NCBI RefSeq assembly: GCF_004340945.1
Contig: NZ_SLYD01000005.1
Location: forward strand, 248,001 to 312,000
DNA length: 64,000 nucleotides
From: Sphingomonas sp. PP-F2F-A104-K0414
Lineage (GTDB): Bacteria; Pseudomonadota; Alphaproteobacteria; Sphingomonadales; Sphingomonadaceae
Direction: 5' to 3'
Position numbers and translations under genes: made by a program. Below the pieces are notes generated by a model. The model saw only the letters and a program-made list of their open reading frames with translations. It was not told where the DNA came from and did not search any database. Below are positions 1 to 9,776 of this stretch, one piece after another. Numbering within the stretch: the stretch's first letter is position 1; the number at the start of each line of letters is the position of its first letter.

Positions 1-24
1 CTATAGGAAGCGGATTCGAGGCGG

Positions 25-540
25 TCAAGCGAACATGTGCCGGGAAATCGCTTCCCATGGTCCGCCACGATACCACCACGCGCCCAGACCTGCGATTTCG
101 ACGTCCTTCGGAACGAAATCGCGTTGCAGGTTGCCGAGCAGGAGCTTGGCTACCTGCGGGCTGACCTTGTTCTGGATCGTGACGTGCGGACGCCAGCCGC
201 CAGCGTCCTGCGGCGTCAGCATCCCGGTGAACGTGTCGGCGAGGCGCTCGCGGATGCAGACGAGCTCGGGGGACTCGATCCGGTAGGCGACACCGCGACC
301 AAGCGACATCAGGCCGCCGACGCGCGCCTGCGGGGAACGAATGCCGCGCGTTTCTTGGCTCAGGCGGTGCTTGAGCTCGTCGAGCCCCGAGGGCGGTAGG
401 TGGTGGAAGAGCGTCAGATGCGCATCGAGCTGGTTGCGCTCGGGCGGGAAATGTTCGCGGCGCATCGCGTCGAAAAACGCAGTGTCCTGGCGACCGAACA
501 AGGCGGTGACGATGATCGGGGCTGGAAGCGTATCCGTCAC
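25..540 (-). CDS. 2'-5' RNA ligase family (2H phosphoesterase) protein
   Basis: A 171-residue protein with the two HxT motifs that define the 2H phosphoesterase fold: H41-L-T43 in AHLTLFHHL and H119-V-T121 in PHVTIQNKV. Members act on 2',3'-cyclic phosphate or 2'-5' linked RNA ends, or on small cyclic nucleotides; the substrate here cannot be told. It has no signal peptide, so it is cytoplasmic. The GTG start lies 2 nt after the kup stop codon, so it is probably co-transcribed and translationally coupled with kup. The functional link to potassium uptake is unknown. Confidence 0.85.
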   Translation of the reverse strand: MTDTLPAPIIVTALFGRQDTAFFDAMRREHFPPERNQLDAHLTLFHHLPPSGLDELKHRLSQETRGIRSPQARVGGLMSLGRGVAYRIESPELVCIRERLADTFTGMLTPQDAGGWRPHVTIQNKVSPQVAKLLLGNLQRDFVPKDVEIAGLGAWWYRGGPWEAISRHMFA

Positions 541-542
541 GA

Positions 543-2474
543 TCAGATCTCGATCTGGCTGCCGAGCTCGACCACGCGATTGGTCGGCAGGCGGAAGAAC
601 TCCATCGCGCTTTCCGCATTACGGAGCATCCACGCGAACAGTTTTTCGCGCCAGATCATCATGCCGGGCTTGTCCGACGCGAGCAGCGTCTGGCGCGACA
701 GGAAGAAGCTGGTGTCCATCATCTTGAAGTCCGCGCCGCAATTATGGACCTGCCGCAGCGCCGCGGGCACGTCGGCATCCTCCATGAAGCCGTAACGCAG
801 CACGAGCCGGTGGAAGCCGCTGCCAAGCTCCTCGCGCACCGCGCGGTCGTTGGCAGGCCAATAGGGCTGGCTGACGATCTTGACGGTCAGCAGGATGACG
901 CGCTCGTGCAGCACCTTATTGTGCTTGAGGTTGTGGAGCAGCGCATGTGGCACGCCGTCCGCGGTGGAGGTCATGAACACCGCGGTCCCTGGCACGCGCG
1001 ACGCCGAGCTGGCGGCCGAACCGATGAACACCTTGATCGGCATCGCCGCCTCGTGCATCCGGTCGATCATCAGCTGCCGCCCCTTCGACCACGTCGTCAG
1101 GAAGGTGAAGATGATTAACCCGACCAGCAGCGGGAACCAGCCGCCGGCGGGCACCTTGGTTAGGTTGGCGGCGAAATAGGCGCCATCGACCGTAAAGAAG
1201 ATCGCCAGCAACGGGATCGCCGCGATCTTCGGCCAGTTCCAGAGGCGGAACAGCACGACGCCGAGCAGGCACGTGTCGATGAACATCGCGCCCGTGACCG
1301 CGATCCCATACGCGCTCGTCAGGTTCGACGAGGTGCGGAAGAACAGCACGAGCAGGATCACCATCACCATCAGCGCGCCGTTGACGAGCGGGATGTAGAT
1401 CTGGCCGGCGGTCGAGGCGCTGGTGTGCTCGATCCGCAGGCGCGGGATGAAGCCGAGCTGGATCGCCTGCTGCGTCACCGAGAACGCGCCGGAGATGACC
1501 GCCTGCGACGCGATCACGGCGGCCATCGTCGCGAGGATGACGAGCGGGAGCTGGAGGCTTTCGGGGGCCAGGTTGTAGAACGGGCTGACCAGCGCCTCGC
1601 GGCCGTCGCGGAACAGCAGCGCCCCCTGCCCCATATAGTTGAGGATCAGCGCGGGGAGCACGAAGAACAGCCACGACAGGCCGATCGGCTTGCGGCCGAA
1701 ATGCCCCATGTCCGCGTACAGCGCCTCGGCGCCGGTGACCGCGAGGACGACCGAGCCGAGTGCCAGGAAGGCCCGCTCGGGGTCGATGATGAAGAACTCG
1801 ACCGCATAGTGCGGCGACAATGCCCAGAGCACCTCGGGTGTCTGCACGATGCTGAGGATGCCGAGCACCGCGATGACGCTGAAATACACCAGCATGATCG
1901 GTCCGAACACGAGGCCGATGCGCGCGGTCCCGCTCTTCTGCACCCAGAACAGGCCGATCAGGATGACGATCACGATCGGCAGCACCAGGCCGCCGAATGC
2001 GGGCGCGGCGACGGCGAGACCCTCGACCGCGGACAGCACCGACACCGCGGGCGTGATCATGCTGTCGCCGTAGAACAGCGCCGTCGCGAACACGCCGAGC
2101 AGGATGATGCCCTTGCTCCAGCGCTTCGTCTTGGTCTTGCCCGAGACCAAAGCGAGCAGCGCCAAACTGCCGCCTTCGCCCTTGTTGTCGGCGCGCATGA
2201 TGATGATGACGTACTTGACCGTCACGACGATCATCATCGACCAGAACATCAGGCTGATGACGCCCATGATGTGCGCCGCGTCGAGCGCGAGCTTGTGGTG
2301 GCCGGCGAAGGTCTCGCGGAAGGCGTAGAGCGGGCTGGTGCCGATATCGCCGAAGACGATGCCGATCGCACCGAAGGCGAGCTTCAGCATGCCGTCGGAG
2401 TTGTGATGCCCCGTCTCGAGATCGAGATTGGCGGGTGGCACGGTCGAAGCCGCGGCGGTCTGATCGACGCTCAC
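543..2474 (-). CDS. kup: Kup-type potassium uptake permease
   Basis: A 643-residue polytopic inner-membrane protein, the usual Kup length. It imports K+ with protons (KUP/HAK/KT family). Residues about 30-60 hold the family signature [17 protein letters not shown] in the first membrane segment. Roughly 12 hydrophobic segments fill the N-terminal two thirds, followed by a soluble C-terminal domain of about 170 residues ending GSQIEI. The start taken is GTG; an in-frame ATG at residue 29 is possible but would remove the short N-terminal tail usual in proteobacterial Kup. It is followed at once by the 2H phosphoesterase gene. The 152-bp gap to the upstream Lrp gene probably holds its promoter. 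Confidence 0.95.
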   Translation of the reverse strand: MSVDQTAAASTVPPANLDLETGHHNSDGMLKLAFGAIGIVFGDIGTSPLYAFRETFAGHHKLALDAAHIMGVISLMFWSMMIVVTVKYVIIIMRADNKGEGGSLALLALVSGKTKTKRWSKGIILLGVFATALFYGDSMITPAVSVLSAVEGLAVAAPAFGGLVLPIVIVILIGLFWVQKSGTARIGLVFGPIMLVYFSVIAVLGILSIVQTPEVLWALSPHYAVEFFIIDPERAFLALGSVVLAVTGAEALYADMGHFGRKPIGLSWLFFVLPALILNYMGQGALLFRDGREALVSPFYNLAPESLQLPLVILATMAAVIASQAVISGAFSVTQQAIQLGFIPRLRIEHTSASTAGQIYIPLVNGALMVMVILLVLFFRTSSNLTSAYGIAVTGAMFIDTCLLGVVLFRLWNWPKIAAIPLLAIFFTVDGAYFAANLTKVPAGGWFPLLVGLIIFTFLTTWSKGRQLMIDRMHEAAMPIKVFIGSAASSASRVPGTAVFMTSTADGVPHALLHNLKHNKVLHERVILLTVKIVSQPYWPANDRAVREELGSGFHRLVLRYGFMEDADVPAALRQVHNCGADFKMMDTSFFLSRQTLLASDKPGMMIWREKLFAWMLRNAESAMEFFRLPTNRVVELGSQIEI

Positions 2475-2626
2475 TGGACGGTGAATCGACCCGGAAGTGC
2501 AGCAATCTTCATCGAATTTCCGATTTCACCCTGTGCCCCAAGCGCGCGCATTTAGCATGCGGGGTAGAGGGCGGCAACGGCGAGGCGGGCAACGTGGATT
2601 AACCGGGTCAGAATGGACGCGCCTGA

Positions 2627-3070
2627 TCAGCCGCGAGTAACGACCTCGCGGATGACGAAATGCGACGCCAGTCGCGTCACGCCCGGCAGTTGCGAGAGCG
2701 TTTCGCGGTGGATGCGCTCGAACGTCTCGCCGTCGCGGATCTCGACATGGAGCATATAATCTGCCTCACCACTCATCAGGAAGCATTGCACGACTTGCGG
2801 GCAGTCGACGATCTCCGCCTCGAACGCCGCCATCGTCTCCTTGCGCTGATCCCGGAGCGTGACGTTGACGAGGACGATGCTTGGGTCGCCTCGTGCTGCG
2901 CGGGACAGGACGGCACGATAGCCGACGATCGCCCCGCTTTCTCGCAACTGCGCCACGCGGCGGTGGGCGGCGCTCGCTGACAAACCAACCGCGTCGCCAA
3001 GCTCGGCGCTGGTCAGGTCGGAATTGGCGGCGAGCAGGTCCAGAATCCTGCGTTCGATCGTGATGCTCAA
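2627..3070 (-). CDS. Lrp/AsnC family transcriptional regulator
   Basis: The open frame runs up to 3157, but a TTG at 3070 gives a 147-residue protein starting (M)SITIERRILDLLAANSDL, the normal length and N-terminus of Lrp/AsnC regulators; the extra upstream residues look non-coding. Residues about 5-60 form the helix-turn-helix (LTSAELGDAVGLSASAAHRRVAQL) and the C-terminal half the RAM ligand/oligomer domain (SGEADYMLHVEI). It is divergent from alanine dehydrogenase, the classic arrangement of an alanine-responsive activator (AldR/PutR-like) and its target, so it probably controls ald from the 127-bp shared region. The ligand is inferred, not seen. Confidence 0.85.
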   Translation of the reverse strand: MSITIERRILDLLAANSDLTSAELGDAVGLSASAAHRRVAQLRESGAIVGYRAVLSRAARGDPSIVLVNVTLRDQRKETMAAFEAEIVDCPQVVQCFLMSGEADYMLHVEIRDGETFERIHRETLSQLPGVTRLASHFVIREVVTRG

Positions 3071-3197
3071 GATTATCCCGTTTCGAGGGCAAAGGATGCA
3101 ATCATCTTGCAGATGCGGTATCGCACCGCGACCAGTTTGCGAACCCTTCCTGTCCAAGGCGCGCTAGTATGGCGCAAACGATAATGGAGTGGAATCA

Positions 3198-4304
<1,107 letters not shown>

Positions 4305-4355
4305 CTCGGGAACGGATGCGGAACATGGGTGTTGGACAGGGGAAAGGAATTCCCA

Positions 4356-4574
4356 ATGTCCGACACTCCGAACCCCAAATCCGAACCGTTCTCGAACGCC
4401 GAGAAGGACCCGGACGACTGGACCACCGGCGACGAGAAGATGACCGGTGCGCAGGCGAGCTACCTCAAGACGCTGTCCGAGGAAGCACATGAGGAATTCG
4501 ACGAGACGCTGACCAAGGCGGATGCGTCGAAGAAGATCGACGAGTTGCAGTCGAAGACCGGCCGCGGGCAGTAA
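4356..4574 (+). CDS. DUF3072 domain protein
   Basis: A small, very acidic and hydrophilic protein of 72 residues (MSDTPNPKSEPFSNAEKDPD start) with the DUF3072 core W-TTGDEKMTGAQASYLKTLSEEA followed by a charged helix. The function of the family is unknown. The ATG at 4356 was chosen over GTG 4329 because an AAGGAA site precedes it and the family begins here. It lies 51 bp after ald on the same strand and is followed by a palindromic repeat that may end transcription. Confidence 0.75.
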   Translation: MSDTPNPKSEPFSNAEKDPDDWTTGDEKMTGAQASYLKTLSEEAHEEFDETLTKADASKKIDELQSKTGRGQ

Positions 4575-4599
4575 GCCTATATTCCTCTTACTCCTTTTC

Positions 4600-4684
4600 C
4601 CGTCATCCTGACGAAAGTTAGGATCCAGAGCCAAATAGCTTAACGTTCATGGCTCTGGATCCTGGGTCGAGCCCAGGATGACAG
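4600..4684. repeat. Palindromic repeat, family D (CGTCATCCTGACGAAAG type)
   Basis: An imperfect inverted repeat: the left arm cgtcatcctgacgaaagt.aggatccagag is mirrored by ctctggatcctgg...cccaggatgacagg. It lies between the convergent DUF3072 and ccmI-like genes and could act as a bidirectional terminator. A second member is at 9645-9730. Confidence 0.8.
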
Positions 4685-4686
4685 GA

Positions 4687-5331
4687 TTATCTTGGGCCGG
4701 CGTCCGGCGTATCCTGCATAGCTAGAAACCGATCCAGCAGCGCGAGCCGATTGGCGATCTCGCCCCGGTATGAGATGTTGGCCGGTGTCAACGCCAGCGC
4801 CTTTGCCCAATATGGCCGGGCCGTCGCGAACTCGCCCGCCCGCACATACGCCAGCCCCAGAAAAAACGGCGGAGCAGGATGCTTCGGCGCCAACCGCATA
4901 GCCTGCTGGAAGGCGAACAACGCGGGCGGCGAAACCTGGTTGGCGTCATGCGCCGCGAGCGCGTTGGCGAGCCCCGTCCACATTACCACGCTCTTCGGAG
5001 CTATTCTGAGACCTCCAAGCAAAACTTGCACCGCCGCGCGACGGTCGCCGACCCGCGTCATCGCGTCCGCCGCAACCAGATACGCCGCTGCGCCCGTATA
5101 CCGTTCGAGCATCTGGTCGCGCAGTTCGAGCATCGCGCTGTCGTCCGGCGTTGCGGCAAGCCCGGGCGACGCTTCATGGCCGGCAAGCCCTGGCTGGCCC
5201 TGCCAAGCATACCCCGCCGCACCAAGCATCAGCGCCGCGGCGACCATCGTCCAAAGAACGCGGTTCACCTTCAATACCGCGAGCAGCGCAAACGCCCCCG
5301 TTCCGATCGCGGCCAGCCAGAAATACCCCAT
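4687..5331 (-). CDS. CcmI/CycH-like TPR protein of cytochrome c maturation
   Basis: A 214-residue protein starting MGYFWLAAIGTGAFALL. Two N-terminal membrane segments (about residues 3-20 and 25-42) are followed by a periplasmic TPR region of three to four repeats (for example AAAYLVAADAMTRVGDRRAA, HPAPPFFLGLAYVRAGEF). It matches the apocytochrome-binding CcmI/CycH role by position and layout: it is last in the ccm operon and its ATG overlaps the ccmH stop by one base (TGATG). It probably chaperones apocytochrome c to the CcmFH ligase. The exact family assignment is by context. Confidence 0.75.
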   Translation of the reverse strand: MGYFWLAAIGTGAFALLAVLKVNRVLWTMVAAALMLGAAGYAWQGQPGLAGHEASPGLAATPDDSAMLELRDQMLERYTGAAAYLVAADAMTRVGDRRAAVQVLLGGLRIAPKSVVMWTGLANALAAHDANQVSPPALFAFQQAMRLAPKHPAPPFFLGLAYVRAGEFATARPYWAKALALTPANISYRGEIANRLALLDRFLAMQDTPDAGPR

Positions 5332-5852
5332 CAGCGTGCCCTCCGCCGAAAGCTCGACCGCGCGATCCAGCCGCCGAGGCCAAGCAGCAGGATCGGCGCT
5401 AGCCACAACGGCCATGTGAGGCCGGATAGGGGTGGATCATAGGTCACGTAGTCGCCGTAGCGCGCGATCAGCCAGTCGCGGATCGAGGCAGGCTTTTCGC
5501 CACGCTCGATCCGCTCGCGGACGAGCGCGCGCATGTCGGCCGCCATGTCGGCATCGCTGTCGGCGATCGACTGGCCCTGGCAGACGAGGCAGCGCAGAGT
5601 TTCCATGAGCGCGCGGGCGGAGGCTTCCTTGGCCGGGTCGGTGAGTTGCACGTTGGCGTAATGCGCTGGTGGAGTGACCGGCTGGGCGAAGGCCGGCGAG
5701 ATGCAGAGCAACAGCGCGGCAAGTATCTCCCCTCCCGCTCGCGGGAGGGGTCGGGGGAGGGCATGACGCGAACGCGCGCTCGGTTGGCAGGGAGAATCCC
5801 CTCCCCTAACCCCTCCCGCAAGCGTGAGGGGAAATACGTTGCGCCCGCTCAC
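5331..5852 (-). CDS. ccmH: Cytochrome c maturation thiol reductase CcmH (CcmL), with repeat-encoded N-terminus
   Basis: A 173-residue protein with the CcmH active site LRC88LVC91Q, an export signal (ILAALLLCISPAFA, about residues 43-56) and a C-terminal membrane anchor (about 145-164). It reduces the apocytochrome CXXCH cysteines in the periplasm. The GTG start overlaps the ccmG stop (GTGA). Residues about 7-42, before the signal peptide core, are encoded by a palindromic repeat (5729-5834) that stays open in frame. No ATG, GTG or usable TTG lies between the repeat and the signal peptide, so translation through the repeat seems required. A normal CcmH signal would begin only a few residues before ILAALLL. 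Confidence 0.88.
   Translation of the reverse strand: MSGRNVFPLTLAGGVRGGDSPCQPSARSRHALPRPLPRAGGEILAALLLCISPAFAQPVTPPAHYANVQLTDPAKEASARALMETLRCLVCQGQSIADSDADMAADMRALVRERIERGEKPASIRDWLIARYGDYVTYDPPLSGLTWPLWLAPILLLGLGGWIARSSFRRRAR
5729..5834. repeat. Palindromic repeat, family E, inside the 5' end of ccmH
   Basis: Inverted repeat with arms cccctcccgctcgcgggaggg and ccctcccgcaagcgtgaggg around a variable core. It lies 18 nt after the ccmH GTG codon and is read in frame as residues about 7-42. The same family recurs at 19234-19350 (inside gspE), 31383-31501 and 54869-55019. Confidence 0.85.
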
Positions 5853-6376
5853 CGCGCATCCTTCACGGCTTGCACGATCTCCGCCACATTCTCAGGCCGG
5901 ATATCGCCGATGATCTGCTTCACGACGATCCCGCGGCCGTCGATCACGAACGTCTCAGGCACCCCCGACGACCCCAGCGCCAACTGCACCTGACTGGCCT
6001 TGTCGCTTCCGATTCGCTCGTAGGGATCGCCGTTACGCCGAAGGAACCCCGCAATAGCCGGAGCAGTGTCGCGGATCGCGATCGCGTCGATCGGCATGCC
6101 CATCGCCTTCAACCGCATCAGTTGCGGGGCCTCGGCAATGCACGGAATGCACCAGCTCGCGAACACGTTGAGCAACCGCGGCTTACCCTGCCGGAACGAC
6201 GCGCTGGTCAGGCCCGGCTTGCTAGGGACCATCGCGGGCAGCGCGAAATCGGGGAGCGGCTTGCCGACCATGGCCGATCGCACCACCTTCTCGGCGGGCC
6301 GGAACAACCCGCTCGCGACCACCGCGAACAGCAGCGCGAAGATCGCCAGCGGCGCCCAGAGTGCGAACCGCTTCAT
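5849..6376 (-). CDS. ccmG: Thiol:disulfide interchange protein CcmG (DsbE)
   Basis: A 175-residue membrane-anchored thioredoxin-fold protein. One N-terminal membrane segment (WAPLAIFALLFAVVASGLF) is followed by a periplasmic domain with active site WCIPC in FASWCIPCIAEAP and the family motif GVPETFVID. It supplies reducing power to CcmH and apocytochrome c during heme attachment. The ATG at 6376 overlaps the ccmF stop by 4 nt, which fixes the start; the frame is open further upstream only as an overlap with ccmF. Confidence 0.95.
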   Translation of the reverse strand: MKRFALWAPLAIFALLFAVVASGLFRPAEKVVRSAMVGKPLPDFALPAMVPSKPGLTSASFRQGKPRLLNVFASWCIPCIAEAPQLMRLKAMGMPIDAIAIRDTAPAIAGFLRRNGDPYERIGSDKASQVQLALGSSGVPETFVIDGRGIVVKQIIGDIRPENVAEIVQAVKDAR

Positions 6377-8286
6377 GCCCACTGCGTCCGTATTGCAACT
6401 TGTCGCTGGCGCCGCACGCGGCCGAGCAGCGACAATGCGCCACCCAGCGCGATCAGCACGCCCCCGAACCAGATGAGCGTCACGAACGGCTTCCACCAGA
6501 GGCGGAGCTGCCAGCGCCCCTGCCCGTCCGGTTGCCCGAGCACGGTATAAAGCTGGCCGTCGAGCACCGTCAGGATGGCGGACTCATTGGTGCTGGTCGG
6601 CGGGTTGGCGAAGAAGCGGAGTTGCGGCCGCAGGATGCTCGCGCTGCCACCCCGCGTTGCGGTCAGGCGTGCTTCGAGTGCCGACCAGTTCTCGCCGATC
6701 ACCGGCGATATTCCATCGAGCGTCACGGTGTACGGCCCGACCCGTGCTGGTTCGCCCGCGCGCACTGCGACCAGCGTTTCCTTCGTGAAGGCGCTGTCCG
6801 ACGCCATCCCGGCGAGGCTGACCGCGATGCCGAGATGCGCGATGACCATGCCGTATGTGAACAGCGGCGTACGCTTCAGGTTGCGCTTCCACAGAGGCGC
6901 TACGCTGGCGACGGCGAGCCCAGCGGCCAGCGAAAGCCCGGCCCAAGGGAGGACGCCCGGCCAGACGAACAGCAACGCGATTGCCGCCAACAGCGCGGCG
7001 CCGATCGGCAGCATCACGCGGCGCAGCACCGCCTTCGCATCGTCACGCCTCCAGCGCAGCAGCGGCCCGACCGCCATCACCGCGACCAGCAGCAACGCGA
7101 TCGGCCCCGCCGCCTTGTTGAAGAACGGCGGCCCGACCGATAGCTGCACGCCGAAGCTCGCGGCGACGATCGGGTAGAGCGTGCCGATCAGGACGATCCC
7201 GAGGATCACCGACAACAGCAGGTTGTTCGCAACCAGCCCGCCTTCGCGGCTGACCGGATCGAAGGTCGTGCCCGCGCGGACGGTGCCGATCCGCGCGGCG
7301 AACAGCGCAAGTGCACCACCGATGTAGATCGCGAGAAGCGCCAGGATGAACGCACCGCGCTCTGGATCGACCGCGAAGGCGTGGACGCTCGTCAGGATAC
7401 CCGAGCGGACCAGGAACGTGCCGATCATCGACATCGAGAACGCGACGACCGCCAGCATGATCGTCCAGGCTCGCAGACCGTCGCGGGTCGCGAGCACGGT
7501 CACCGAATGGAGCAATGCGGTGGCGGCGAGCCACGGCATCAGCGAGGCGTTCTCGACCGGATCCCAGAACCACCAGCCGCCCCAGCCGAGCTCGTAATAG
7601 GCCCAGTACGAACCGGCAGTGATGCCAAGCGTCAGGAATATCCAGGCGATCAGCACCCACGGTCGCATAGCCTTCGCGAACGCCGGCCCGACGTCTCGCG
7701 TGACGAGCGCACCTACGGCAAACGAGAACGCGACCGAGAGGCCAACATACCCCGTGTAGAGCGTCGGCGGATGGAACGCCAAGCCGGGGTCCTGCAACAG
7801 CGGGTTGAGCCCGAGGCCGTCGGCCGCTGCGGGGTTGAGCCGCGCGAACGGGTTCGAGGAGAACAGCAGGAACGCGTAGAATCCGAGTGCGATCGTCGCC
7901 TGCGCACCGAGCGTCGCGGTCAGCGTGCGTTCGGGCAACGAGCGTTCGAAGATCGCCACAGCACCGCCGGCGAGTCCGAGGATCGTCACCCAGAGCAGCA
8001 TCGAGCCCTCGTGGTTTCCCCAGGCGCCAGCGAACTTGTAGAGCCACGGCTTGGCCGAATGACTGTTCTCGACGACCAGCTTCACCGACATGTCGGAGTC
8101 GAGAAAGAGTTCGATCAGCAGCGCCATCGCGAGGAGGGCCAACAGCCCTTGAACAATCGCCACCGGGCGCACCGCTGCCGCAACGTCCTCACGATCGCGC
8201 GCGATACCAATCGTCGCCATCACCAGCTGTAACGCCGCCAGCGCGCCAGCGAACCAGAGCGCGGCAAGGCCCGCTTCGGCGATCAC
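6373..8286 (-). CDS. ccmF: Heme lyase subunit CcmF
   Basis: A 637-residue polytopic inner-membrane protein of the CcmF/NrfE family that ligates heme from CcmE to apocytochrome c. The tryptophan-rich WWD-type heme-binding segment is visible as YYELGWGGWWFWDPVENASLMPWL at about residues 230-252, plus conserved membrane histidines and a periplasmic C-terminal domain with a last membrane helix. Both ends overlap neighbours by 4 nt (ccmE before, ccmG after), so it is translationally coupled inside the operon. Confidence 0.97.
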   Translation of the reverse strand: MIAEAGLAALWFAGALAALQLVMATIGIARDREDVAAAVRPVAIVQGLLALLAMALLIELFLDSDMSVKLVVENSHSAKPWLYKFAGAWGNHEGSMLLWVTILGLAGGAVAIFERSLPERTLTATLGAQATIALGFYAFLLFSSNPFARLNPAAADGLGLNPLLQDPGLAFHPPTLYTGYVGLSVAFSFAVGALVTRDVGPAFAKAMRPWVLIAWIFLTLGITAGSYWAYYELGWGGWWFWDPVENASLMPWLAATALLHSVTVLATRDGLRAWTIMLAVVAFSMSMIGTFLVRSGILTSVHAFAVDPERGAFILALLAIYIGGALALFAARIGTVRAGTTFDPVSREGGLVANNLLLSVILGIVLIGTLYPIVAASFGVQLSVGPPFFNKAAGPIALLLVAVMAVGPLLRWRRDDAKAVLRRVMLPIGAALLAAIALLFVWPGVLPWAGLSLAAGLAVASVAPLWKRNLKRTPLFTYGMVIAHLGIAVSLAGMASDSAFTKETLVAVRAGEPARVGPYTVTLDGISPVIGENWSALEARLTATRGGSASILRPQLRFFANPPTSTNESAILTVLDGQLYTVLGQPDGQGRWQLRLWWKPFVTLIWFGGVLIALGGALSLLGRVRRQRQVAIRTQWA

Positions 8287-8729
8287 GGCTTTGCGTCCGG
8301 TTCGAGCGTCTTGGTCTCGTGCATCTTGCCGGCTATCTCCGGCGGCATGTACTTTTCGTCGTGCTTGGCGAGCAGGTTCGACGCGACGAAGCTGCCATTG
8401 GGCTGGAACTGGCCTTCGGCGACGACGCCCGATTTCTCGCGGAACAGGTCGGGGACGATCCCTGCGAAGACGACCGGGGTGGTCGCCTGCCCATCGGTGA
8501 CGACGAAGTGCACGGTGATGCCGTCTGCCGCGCGCTTGACCGAACCGCCCTCGACCATTCCACCGAGCCGCACTGCGCGCCCAAGCGGGAGACCGTCGCG
8601 GCGAACGTCGGATGGCGCATAGAAGAATGATGCCTGATCCTTCAGCGCCGACAGCGCGAGGAGCCCGGCGACGACGACCGCACCGAGTGCCAGCAGCGCC
8701 AGTGTCAGGCGTTGATGTTTGGCCTTCAC
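8283..8729 (-). CDS. ccmE: Cytochrome c-type biogenesis heme chaperone CcmE
   Basis: A 148-residue protein with one N-terminal membrane anchor (LTLALLALGAVVVAGLLAL) and a periplasmic OB-fold domain. The covalent heme ligand is the histidine in AKHDEKYMPPE near residue 122, matching the HxxxY motif. It carries heme from CcmC to CcmF. It overlaps ccmD upstream and ccmF downstream, each by 4 nt. Confidence 0.96.
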   Translation of the reverse strand: MKAKHQRLTLALLALGAVVVAGLLALSALKDQASFFYAPSDVRRDGLPLGRAVRLGGMVEGGSVKRAADGITVHFVVTDGQATTPVVFAGIVPDLFREKSGVVAEGQFQPNGSFVASNLLAKHDEKYMPPEIAGKMHETKTLEPDAKP

Positions 8730-8830
8730 TTTTCGGCCTTCCGCATCGCGAGATAGCTCAGGAGAGCGATGACTGCGCCGCCGCCCAGCGTCACGGCATA
8801 AGCAGCAGTCACGAACGGCCAGGGATTCAT
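8726..8830 (-). CDS. ccmD: Heme exporter protein CcmD
   Basis: A 34-residue single-span membrane peptide, MNPWPFVTAAYAVTLGGG through LAMRKAEK. It has the hydrophobic helix and basic tail typical of CcmD, which helps release holo-CcmE from the CcmABC complex. The ATG at 8830 overlaps the ccmC stop (ATGA) and its stop overlaps the ccmE start, so the reading is unambiguous despite its size. Confidence 0.9.
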   Translation of the reverse strand: MNPWPFVTAAYAVTLGGGAVIALLSYLAMRKAEK

Positions 8831-9552
8831 GATCTCGCCATTCTGCGCATACGCGCTTCGGTCTTCGTGATCGCCAGCATCGTCCGCATCCGCATCAGCA
8901 CGATTCCGGCGAACGCGAACGTGAACCCGGCCAGCATGATCGGCAGCGGCCACAGGATCGAACCCGCGATCGTCGACTGCGTCAGACCGATGCTCGGCCC
9001 CTGGTGCAGCGTATTCCACCACACCACCGAATAGCGGATGATCGGCAGCAGCACCGACCCGGCAATCCCGTACAGCGCCGGCACGCGCCCATCGCCGCCA
9101 CGATCCGCATCGGCCTTCGCGAGCGCCATATAGCCGAGATAGACGAAGAACAGCAGCAGCATCGAGGTCAGCCGGCCATCCCATTGCCACCACGTTCCCC
9201 AGGTCGGCCGCCCCCAGATCGAGCCGGTCATGAGACATAGCGCCGCGAACACCGCACCCGGCAGCGCGATCGCACGCGCCGCGACGCTGGCCAGCGGGTG
9301 GCGCCAGACGAGGAACATGATGCTGGAGATCGCGATCCCGCTCCACCCGCCCATGCCGAGCCAGGCGGCGGGGACGTGGATGTAGAGGATGCGGACGGTC
9401 TCGCCCTGGAGGTAGTCCGGCGGGGTCTGCGTCAAGCCCGCCCAGCAGCCCAGCACGATCAGCGCGACGCCAAGCCAGAAGAGCGCTGGCGTCAACGGCT
9501 TGGCGATCTTCAGGAAGCGCGCGGGGTTTGCGAAGGCGTGTAGGGTAGCCAC
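8827..9552 (-). CDS. ccmC: Heme handling protein CcmC
   Basis: A 241-residue six-span inner-membrane protein of the CcmC family. It shows the tryptophan-rich periplasmic motif WGRPTWGTWWQWDGRLTS (about residues 114-131) and conserved histidines flanking it (HVPAAWLG and the RYSVVWWNTLHQ region). It presents heme to CcmE. It is the first gene of this ccm operon; ccmA and ccmB are not in the window, so the ABC part must be encoded elsewhere. Confidence 0.96.
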   Translation of the reverse strand: MATLHAFANPARFLKIAKPLTPALFWLGVALIVLGCWAGLTQTPPDYLQGETVRILYIHVPAAWLGMGGWSGIAISSIMFLVWRHPLASVAARAIALPGAVFAALCLMTGSIWGRPTWGTWWQWDGRLTSMLLLFFVYLGYMALAKADADRGGDGRVPALYGIAGSVLLPIIRYSVVWWNTLHQGPSIGLTQSTIAGSILWPLPIMLAGFTFAFAGIVLMRMRTMLAITKTEARMRRMARS

Positions 9553-9603
9553 TGGGGACAGCCATTATGGCAACATCGCGAGGCTGTCACCTCGGACTTC
9601 GAA

Positions 9604-9626
9604 CCCTCTCCCCGCCGGGGAGAGGG
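9604..9626. terminator. Perfect hairpin near the ccmC upstream end
   Basis: ccctctcccc-gcc-ggggagaggg forms a 10-bp perfect stem with a 3-nt loop. No T-run follows. It lies between leucine dehydrogenase and ccmC, both on the minus strand, so it may attenuate read-through into ccmC or simply be a remnant repeat arm. Confidence 0.45.
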
Positions 9627-9644
9627 AGGCGCCTCCCCCGTACG

Positions 9645-9730
9645 CCGTCATCCTGACGAAAGTCAGGATCCAGGGCCGCAGAGGGCGACGCTTAGTTACT
9701 CTGGATCCTGACTTTCGTCAGGATGACGGG
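9645..9730. repeat. Palindromic repeat, family D
   Basis: Arms cgtcatcctgacgaaagtca and tgactttcgtcaggatgacg are perfectly complementary, extended by ggatccag/ctggatcc. It lies between leucine dehydrogenase and ccmC. Same family as 4600-4684. Confidence 0.9.
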
Positions 9731-9776
9731 AGTAATCGGAGCGCCCGCCCTCAACACGAGCGAAGACCGCTTGGAT

